Source of the DNA: Pseudomonas oryzihabitans NBRC 102199
Lineage (GTDB): Bacteria > Pseudomonadota > Gammaproteobacteria > Pseudomonadales > Pseudomonadaceae
DNA length: 64,000 bases
Assembly: GCF_000730625.1 (NCBI RefSeq)
Contig: NZ_BBIT01000005.1
Coordinates: forward strand, 706,339 to 770,338
Reading direction: 5' to 3'
Under the pieces are notes generated by a model. It ran no database searches and was not told the origin of the DNA. It was given only the letters and a program-made list of their open reading frames with translations. This document shows, in pieces, positions 59,380 to 64,000 of this stretch (its first letter is position 1; the number at the start of each line of letters is the position of its first letter). The translations under genes were made by a program, and so were the position numbers.

Positions 59380-60156
59380 TCAGTGGCCTCCGCCTAAATG
59401 TTGCGGATCAACGAGCTGCTTGAAGGCTGGTTTGGCGAACAGATAGCCCTGCATCAGCTCAATCCCGAGGTCCCGCAGGCAATCGCGTTCAGCAACGGTC
59501 TCCACGCCTTCGGCGATCACCTGGGTGCCCAGTTCGCGGCACATGACGATCAGGTTGCGCACGATGGTCCGTCGCACCTGATCCTGGTCGATGCCGCGGA
59601 TGAGCGCCATGTCGAGCTTGACCAGGTCCGGCTGGAATTCGGCCAGCAGGGTCAGGCCGGAATGACCGGCGCCAAAGTCGTCGATGGCGGTCTTGAAGCC
59701 GAATTGCTGATATTCGCGCAGGATGTGCGTCAGGTGGTTGCTGGCCACGTGTTCGGTTTCCACCGTCTCGAAGATCAGGCGCTCCAGGGGAAAGCCATGC
59801 TCGCGCGCGGCGGCCAGGGTGCTGCGGATGCACAATTCCGGACGATAGACGGCGTTGGGCAGGAAGTTGATCGAGAGACTCTCCTGCATGCCCAGGGCCG
59901 CCGCGGTGGCGATGGCCTTGGTGCGGCAGAGCTGGTCGAATCTATAGCGGTTGCTGTCGGTCACCTGATTGAGCACCGACAGTGCGCCTTCGCCGCCTGG
60001 TCCGCGCACCAGCGCTTCCCGGGCGAAGACCGCGCCCTTGCCCAGATCCACGATGGGCTGATAGGCAAAATCGAAGTCGAAGCCCAGGGGTTCCGACTGC
60101 TGGCACCCCGCGCAGCGGGTCTGACCGGTCAGGTCGGAAGGAAAGAATGTGGTCAT
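59380..60156 (-). CDS. rimA: EAL-domain c-di-GMP phosphodiesterase RimA
   Basis: A 258-residue single EAL domain with no sensory region. All key residues can be seen: EAL as REALVRG (the metal Glu), Asn in SINFLPN, Glu in FETVETEH, the DDFGAG loop, Lys in LVKLDMALI, and the later AEGVE and MQGYLFAKP. It is therefore predicted to be catalytically competent. The N-terminus has a CxxC pair (CAGC). It is the first gene of rimABK, and in P. fluorescens RimA degrades c-di-GMP and influences RimK. GGAGAG lies before the ATG. Confidence 0.88.
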   Translation of the reverse strand: MTTFFPSDLTGQTRCAGCQQSEPLGFDFDFAYQPIVDLGKGAVFAREALVRGPGGEGALSVLNQVTDSNRYRFDQLCRTKAIATAAALGMQESLSINFLPNAVYRPELCIRSTLAAAREHGFPLERLIFETVETEHVASNHLTHILREYQQFGFKTAIDDFGAGHSGLTLLAEFQPDLVKLDMALIRGIDQDQVRRTIVRNLIVMCRELGTQVIAEGVETVAERDCLRDLGIELMQGYLFAKPAFKQLVDPQHLGGGH

Positions 60157-60244
60157 GGCTCTCCAGAGGCGCGCTTGCAGCGTCGGTCCGATGGTTTAGA
60201 GTTCTTGAGAAGAGTCTAAGACCCAATAGGGGACCTTTTATTCG

Positions 60245-60658
60245 ATGTATGCAGTAGATCACACTGAAGAACGGATGCGCCTTGATAAATGGCTCTGGGC
60301 GGCACGTTTTTTCAAGACCCGCGCGCTGGCCAAGGCGGCCCTCGAAGGCGGCAAGGTCCAGTGCCGTGGCGAACGCTGCAAGCCCAGCAAGGAGCCGCGT
60401 GTCGGCGATGTCCTTACCATCCGTCAGGGCTATGACGAAAAGACCGTGGTGATCGTCGCCCTGTCGCAGAACCGCCGTGGTGCGCCCGAGGCCCAGCAGC
60501 TCTATACCGAGACGCCGGAAAGCCTCAAGGCGCGCGAACAGGCCGCTGCGGCGCGCAAGGCGGGCAACCTCGGCCTGCAGACCGACGGCCGTCCCACCAA
60601 GAAGCAGCGGCGCCAGATCCACCAGTTCCGCGAGTACGTCCATCCGTTCGACGACTGA
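60245..60658 (+). CDS. hslR: Hsp15-family ribosome-associated heat-shock protein
   Basis: Binds the 50S subunit carrying stalled nascent chains and frees it. 137 residues: an S4-like RNA-binding domain (MRLDKWLWAARFFKTRALAKAA through GGKVQCRGERCKPSKEPRVGD), followed by a basic tail (RPTKKQRRQIHQF). Length and motifs match Hsp15. The start at 60245 is used because it places the conserved LDKWLWAA about 10 residues in; a later ATG at 60275 is possible. It runs divergent from rimA and is followed by hslO. Confidence 0.93.
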   Translation: MYAVDHTEERMRLDKWLWAARFFKTRALAKAALEGGKVQCRGERCKPSKEPRVGDVLTIRQGYDEKTVVIVALSQNRRGAPEAQQLYTETPESLKAREQAAAARKAGNLGLQTDGRPTKKQRRQIHQFREYVHPFDD

Positions 60659-60764
60659 TCCCGTCGCGACTCGCCGGATCCTCTCAATGGCCAGGACCGC
60701 TCGGCGGCCCTGGCGTGTGCCGCAGCGTCAGGCTTCGCGGCCTCCTTCCTTATATAGGTAGTTC

Positions 60765-61658
60765 ATGACTTCCCACGATTTCACCCAGCGCTTCCTGTTC
60801 GACGAAACCGATGTCCGCGGCGAACTGGCCACCTTGGATCGCAGCTATGTCGAGGTCCTCGCCAAGCACGCTTATCCGGAGCCCGTCGCCCAATTGCTGG
60901 GCGAGATGCTGGCAGCGGCCGCGTTGCTGTGCGGAACCCTCAAGTTCGAAGGGTTGCTCGTGCTGCAGGCGCGTTCCAGCGGGCCGATCCCGCTGCTCAT
61001 GGTCGAGTGCTCCAGCGAGCGCGAGGTGCGCGGCATCGCCCGCTACGAAGAAAGCGAGATCACCGCGTCCGCCTCTTTGGGCGAACTCATGCCCGATGGC
61101 GTCCTGGCCCTGACCATCGATCCCCGCCACGGTCAGCGTTACCAGGGCATCGTCCCGCTGGAGGGCGCGAACCTGGCCGAATGCCTGTCCGGCTACTTCG
61201 CCACCTCCGAGCAGTTGCCCACCCGTTTCTGGCTGAATGCCGATGGTCGCCGCGCCCGTGGCCTGCTGCTCCAGCAGCTGCCGCCGTCACGTATCAAGGA
61301 TGCCCAGGCCCGCCAGGACAGCTGGGAGCACGTCGTCACCCTGGCCGATACCCTCACCGCCGAAGAACTGCTGGGCCTCGATAACGAGGTGATCCTGCAT
61401 CGCCTGTTCCACGAGGAAACGGTGCGTCTGTTCGACGAGCAACCGGTAGCCTTCAGCTGCAGCTGCTCCCGCGATCGGGCGGCCAATGCCCTGATCAGCA
61501 TGGGGCAGCCGGACGTCGAGAGTCTGCTCGATGAACAGGACGGACAAATTCGGGTCGATTGTCAGTTTTGCAATGAGCAGCAGGTCTTCGACGCCGCCGA
61601 TATCGCGCAGATTTTTGCGGGCGGCGGCACGCAAACCCCAGGAAATACCCGGCACTAG
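60765..61658 (+). CDS. hslO: Redox-regulated chaperone Hsp33
   Basis: Holdase activated by oxidative stress. 297 residues; the N-terminal domain ([19 protein letters not shown]) binds clients, and the C-terminal redox switch has the four zinc cysteines in the pattern CxC (CSCSRDR) and CxxC (CQFCNEQ). The ATG at 60765 has TAGGTAG upstream. Its place next to hslR and before pckA is typical for Pseudomonas. Confidence 0.96.
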   Translation: MTSHDFTQRFLFDETDVRGELATLDRSYVEVLAKHAYPEPVAQLLGEMLAAAALLCGTLKFEGLLVLQARSSGPIPLLMVECSSEREVRGIARYEESEITASASLGELMPDGVLALTIDPRHGQRYQGIVPLEGANLAECLSGYFATSEQLPTRFWLNADGRRARGLLLQQLPPSRIKDAQARQDSWEHVVTLADTLTAEELLGLDNEVILHRLFHEETVRLFDEQPVAFSCSCSRDRAANALISMGQPDVESLLDEQDGQIRVDCQFCNEQQVFDAADIAQIFAGGGTQTPGNTRH

Positions 61659-61762
61659 CCGTTGCAAAAGCCCGAAGGCTTTCTGGCATAATCCCGCAAC
61701 GTGTAGTTCTGCCGTGTAAGAGCTACAAGCATGAGGAACGGCCCAGGGCCATGGGGAACGAA

Positions 61763-63304
61763 ATGACGAAAGCCAACGTGTATACCGATATCAGCGTCGC
61801 GCAGTTAGTGGAAGAGTCCCTGCGACGTGGCGAAGGAGAGCTGGCCGCCAATGGCTCGCTGGTCGTCAAGACGGGGCATCGCACGGGGCGTTCGCCGGTA
61901 GATCGCTTTATCGTCGAGGAAGCCTCCACGCGCGACGCCATCCACTGGGGGCCGATCAACCGGCCTTTCCCGGAGGAGAAGTTCGCCCCGCTGTGGGAGC
62001 GCGTCAGCGCCTACCTGGACGAGCGTGATCAATTCGTCTCCCACGTCCATGTAGGCGCCGATGTCGAGCACTACCTGCCCGTCGTCATGCGCACCCAGAC
62101 CGCCTGGCACAACCTGTTCGGTCGCTGCCTGTTCATCAATCCGGCCGAATACAATCCCCAGTCCAAGCCGGCCTGGGAGATCCTCAATGCGCCCGAGTTC
62201 GTCTGCGAGCCCGAGCGTGACGGGACCAATTCCGACGGCACCGTCATCATCAACTTCGCGGCCCGCAAGGTGCTGATCGCCGGCATGCGCTACGCCGGCG
62301 AAATGAAGAAGGCCATGTTCTCGGTGCAGAACTTCCTGCTGCCGGAAAAGGATGTGCTGCCGATGCACTGCGCCGCCAACGTGGGCGAGGAGGGGGATGT
62401 CACCCTGTTCTTCGGCCTCTCCGGCACCGGCAAGACCACCCTGTCCGCCGACCAGAGCCGCTACCTCATCGGTGACGACGAGCACGGCTGGGGCGTGGGC
62501 ACCGTCTTCAACATGGAAGGTGGCTGCTACGCCAAGTGCATCGACCTGTCCGAGAAGAACGAGCCGGTGATCTGGAAGGCCATCCAGTTCGGCGCCGTGC
62601 TGGAGAACGTGGTCCTGGATCCCCAGACCCGTCAGCCCAACTATGCTGACGACAGCCTGACCCAGAACAGCCGGGCGGCCTATCCGCGCGAGCTGATCGA
62701 CAAGCGCGCCGAGCACAACCTGGGCGGCGAGCCCAATGCGGTCATCTTCCTGACCTGCGACCTCACCGGTGTGCTGCCCCCGGTTTCCATCCTTAATAAT
62801 GAGCAGGCGGCCTATCACTTCCTGTCCGGCTACACCGCCCTGGTCGGCTCGACGGAGATGGGTTCCGGTCCCGGCATCAAGTCGACCTTCTCCACCTGCT
62901 TCGGTGCGCCCTTCTTCCCGCGCCCGGCGGCCGAGTACGCCGATCTGCTGATCAAGCGCATCCAGGGCTTCGGCTCCAAGGTGTACCTGGACAACACCGG
63001 CTGGACCGGTGGTGGCTACGGCGTGGGCAAGCGCTTCAACATCCCCACCACTCGCGCGGTGATCGCGGCCATCCAGAGCGGCGCCCTCATCGGTGCCGAG
63101 ACTCGCCATGTGCCGGTCATCAATCTCGACGTCCCGGTCGCCGTGCCGGGCGTGGACAGCGTCCTGCTCAATCCGCGCGACACCTGGCAGGATGGCGCCG
63201 CCTATGACACCGCCGCTCGGGAGCTGGCCGGCAAGTTTGTCGAGAATTTCAAGAAGTTCTCCGGCGTCTCCGAAGGCATCGTGGCGGCCGGTCCCCAGCT
63301 GTAA
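61763..63304 (+). CDS. pckA: Phosphoenolpyruvate carboxykinase (ATP)
   Basis: Gluconeogenic conversion of oxaloacetate to phosphoenolpyruvate. 513 residues in the usual length range. Conserved: [13 protein letters not shown], the P-loop [13 protein letters not shown], the metal-binding [10 protein letters not shown], and [28 protein letters not shown] precedes the chosen ATG at 61763; an upstream ATG at 61751 is a minor alternative. A terminator follows. Confidence 0.96.
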   Translation: MTKANVYTDISVAQLVEESLRRGEGELAANGSLVVKTGHRTGRSPVDRFIVEEASTRDAIHWGPINRPFPEEKFAPLWERVSAYLDERDQFVSHVHVGADVEHYLPVVMRTQTAWHNLFGRCLFINPAEYNPQSKPAWEILNAPEFVCEPERDGTNSDGTVIINFAARKVLIAGMRYAGEMKKAMFSVQNFLLPEKDVLPMHCAANVGEEGDVTLFFGLSGTGKTTLSADQSRYLIGDDEHGWGVGTVFNMEGGCYAKCIDLSEKNEPVIWKAIQFGAVLENVVLDPQTRQPNYADDSLTQNSRAAYPRELIDKRAEHNLGGEPNAVIFLTCDLTGVLPPVSILNNEQAAYHFLSGYTALVGSTEMGSGPGIKSTFSTCFGAPFFPRPAAEYADLLIKRIQGFGSKVYLDNTGWTGGGYGVGKRFNIPTTRAVIAAIQSGALIGAETRHVPVINLDVPVAVPGVDSVLLNPRDTWQDGAAYDTAARELAGKFVENFKKFSGVSEGIVAAGPQL

Positions 63305-63322
63305 CAGGGGGTCGCCGTCTGC

Positions 63323-63358
63323 AAACAAAGGCCGCCGCTAGGGCGGCCTTTGTTTTTT
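63323..63358 (+). terminator. Rho-independent terminator after pckA
   Basis: AAACAAAGGCCGCC-GCTA-GGGCGGCCTTTGTTTTTT, a long stem with T-tract, 18 bases after the pckA stop. Confidence 0.93.
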
Positions 63359-63482
63359 AAGCTTTTTTTGCGTTTTGGGGTTGCGCACTCCGTCGTGGTT
63401 GCATAAACTGCGCCCGCTTTCGCTGATAACGCTAGCGAGCGAGGCGAAAGCACTGATTGTTAAGGAGATTTTAAAAAGATCC

Positions 63483-63511
63483 TTGACAAGAGGAGGGCAG
63501 ATGAAGAAAAT
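63483..63511 (+). promoter_or_regulatory. Sigma-70 promoter of the tRNA operon
   Basis: TTGACA at 63483-63488 and GAAAAT at 63506-63511 with a 17-base spacer, and a GC-rich stretch (GCCGCC) after the -10 that fits a stringent-response discriminator. Transcription would begin just before tRNA-Tyr. Confidence 0.7.
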
Positions 63512-63524
63512 GCCGCCTCACTTT

Positions 63525-63609
<85 letters not shown>

Positions 63610-63632
63610 GATTGCTAGAGCGTTTAGGCTCT

Positions 63633-63706
<74 letters not shown>

Positions 63707-63726
63707 GTTTGACTGGCAAATGTTTC

Positions 63727-63802
63727 GCTCATGTAGCTCAGTTGGTAGAGCACACCCTTGGTAAGGGTGAGGTCAGCGGTTCAAATCCGCTCATGAGCTC
63801 CA
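63727..63802 (+). tRNA. tRNA-Thr (anticodon GGU)
   Basis: 76 bases with encoded CCA. Acceptor GCTCATG/CATGAGC, anticodon GGT at 63760-63762, T-loop TTCAAAT. Third tRNA, followed by a hairpin and tuf. Confidence 0.97.
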
Positions 63803-63806
63803 TCTT

Positions 63807-63841
63807 AAAAAGGCAGATATGAAAATATCTGCCTTTGTTTT
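63807..63841 (+). terminator. Hairpin with T-tract between tRNA-Thr and tuf
   Basis: AAAAAGGCAGATAT-GAAA-ATATCTGCCTTTGTTTT: a 13-base stem with a U-rich tail. It looks like an intrinsic terminator within the operon; partial read-through or an attenuation role before tuf is possible. Confidence 0.8.
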
Positions 63842-63886
63842 AATGGCGGCATTGCTTTGCTCAATTCGTGAAGGGAGAGAGTGTCG

Positions 63887-64000
63887 ATGGCTAAAGAAAA
63901 GTTTGAACGTAACAAGCCGCACCTGAACGTGGGCACCATCGGTCACGTTGACCATGGCAAGACCACTCTGACCGCAGCGCTGACCAAAGTCTGTGCCGAT
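63887..64000 (+). CDS. tuf: Elongation factor Tu, N-terminal part (runs off the window)
   Basis: The opening [20 protein letters not shown] and the P-loop [14 protein letters not shown] identify EF-Tu. Only 38 codons are present. ATG at 63887 with AAGGGAGAG upstream. The tRNA-Tyr/Gly/Thr order before it is the tufB arrangement of gammaproteobacteria. Confidence 0.97.
   Translation, partial: MAKEKFERNKPHLNVGTIGHVDHGKTTLTAALTKVCAD

Noticed and set aside
61805..63328. Minus-strand open frame opposite pckA
   Set aside because: PckA motifs are clear on the plus strand, and the antisense frame has no conserved feature.

Overview
This GC-rich, gene-dense window is chromosomal DNA of a Pseudomonas-type gammaproteobacterium. 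The gene orders metK / ArsR-methyltransferase / tktA / epd / pgk / fda and gcvH / secretion ATPase / CYTH-CHAD / argE / argA / gshA / thioesterase / tex / ompR / envZ / rimK / hslR / hslO / pckA match, from memory, two separate blocks of Pseudomonas aeruginosa PAO1 (around PA0546-PA0555 and PA5192-PA5214). A third PAO1-like piece, tRNA-Tyr / tRNA-Gly / tRNA-Thr / tuf, begins at about 63.5 kb. The species cannot be fixed from the sequence alone. A class Ib ribonucleotide reductase set (nrdHIEF), which most pseudomonads lack, suggests a less typical lineage, perhaps near P. oryzihabitans; that is inference.

Layout. 0-5 kb: the start of metK and its ArsR-methyltransferase neighbour on the minus strand, then a four-gene pqi-type envelope lipid-transport operon in which PqiA is split into two proteins. 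5-19.9 kb: a central-carbon block (tktA, epd, pgk, two small lipoproteins, fda), interrupted at 7.1-15.9 kb by an accessory insert with an orphan vgrG, an ogt / Ada-AlkA alkylation-repair pair, an array of three ~115-bp tandem repeats, and nrdHIEF. 19.9-37.7 kb: a mixed accessory stretch with an M48-like membrane protein whose HExxH motif is degenerate, a nucleoside hydrolase, yebG with a clear LexA box, a frameshifted MurJ-like flippase, a SAF-domain dehydrogenase, a HAD phosphatase, a cold-shock gene, an MdtD-like MFS pump, a YihG-like acyltransferase, an HD-GYP protein, a GST, a PmrAB/QseBC-like two-component system, a sorbosone-dehydrogenase-like lipoprotein and a secreted GH5 glycosidase. 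37.7-63.3 kb: a housekeeping block with gcvH, a 1,448-residue hybrid kinase, an orphan GspE/PilB-type ATPase, the YgiF-like triphosphatase, arginine and glutathione genes, tex, ompR and envZ split by an inverted uppP, the rimABK ribosome-modification operon, hslR, hslO and pckA. 63.4-64 kb: a tRNA operon leading into tuf.

Functional links. tktA, epd, pgk, fda and pckA form the glycolytic, gluconeogenic and pentose-phosphate core, with epd also feeding pyridoxal phosphate synthesis. argA and argE start and continue ornithine synthesis. Stress and repair functions recur (ogt/alkA, yebG, hslR, hslO, tex, gshA, the OmpR-EnvZ pair). Two c-di-GMP phosphodiesterase-type proteins (HD-GYP and the EAL protein RimA) are present.

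No CRISPR array, complete insertion sequence, prophage or obvious new defence system was found. The most unusual items are the ompR-uppP-envZ interruption beside a 126-bp concentric palindrome, the M48-like pseudo-peptidase, the nrdHIEF acquisition, the broken flippase, and the repeat islands at 11.2-11.7 and 49.1-49.9 kb.
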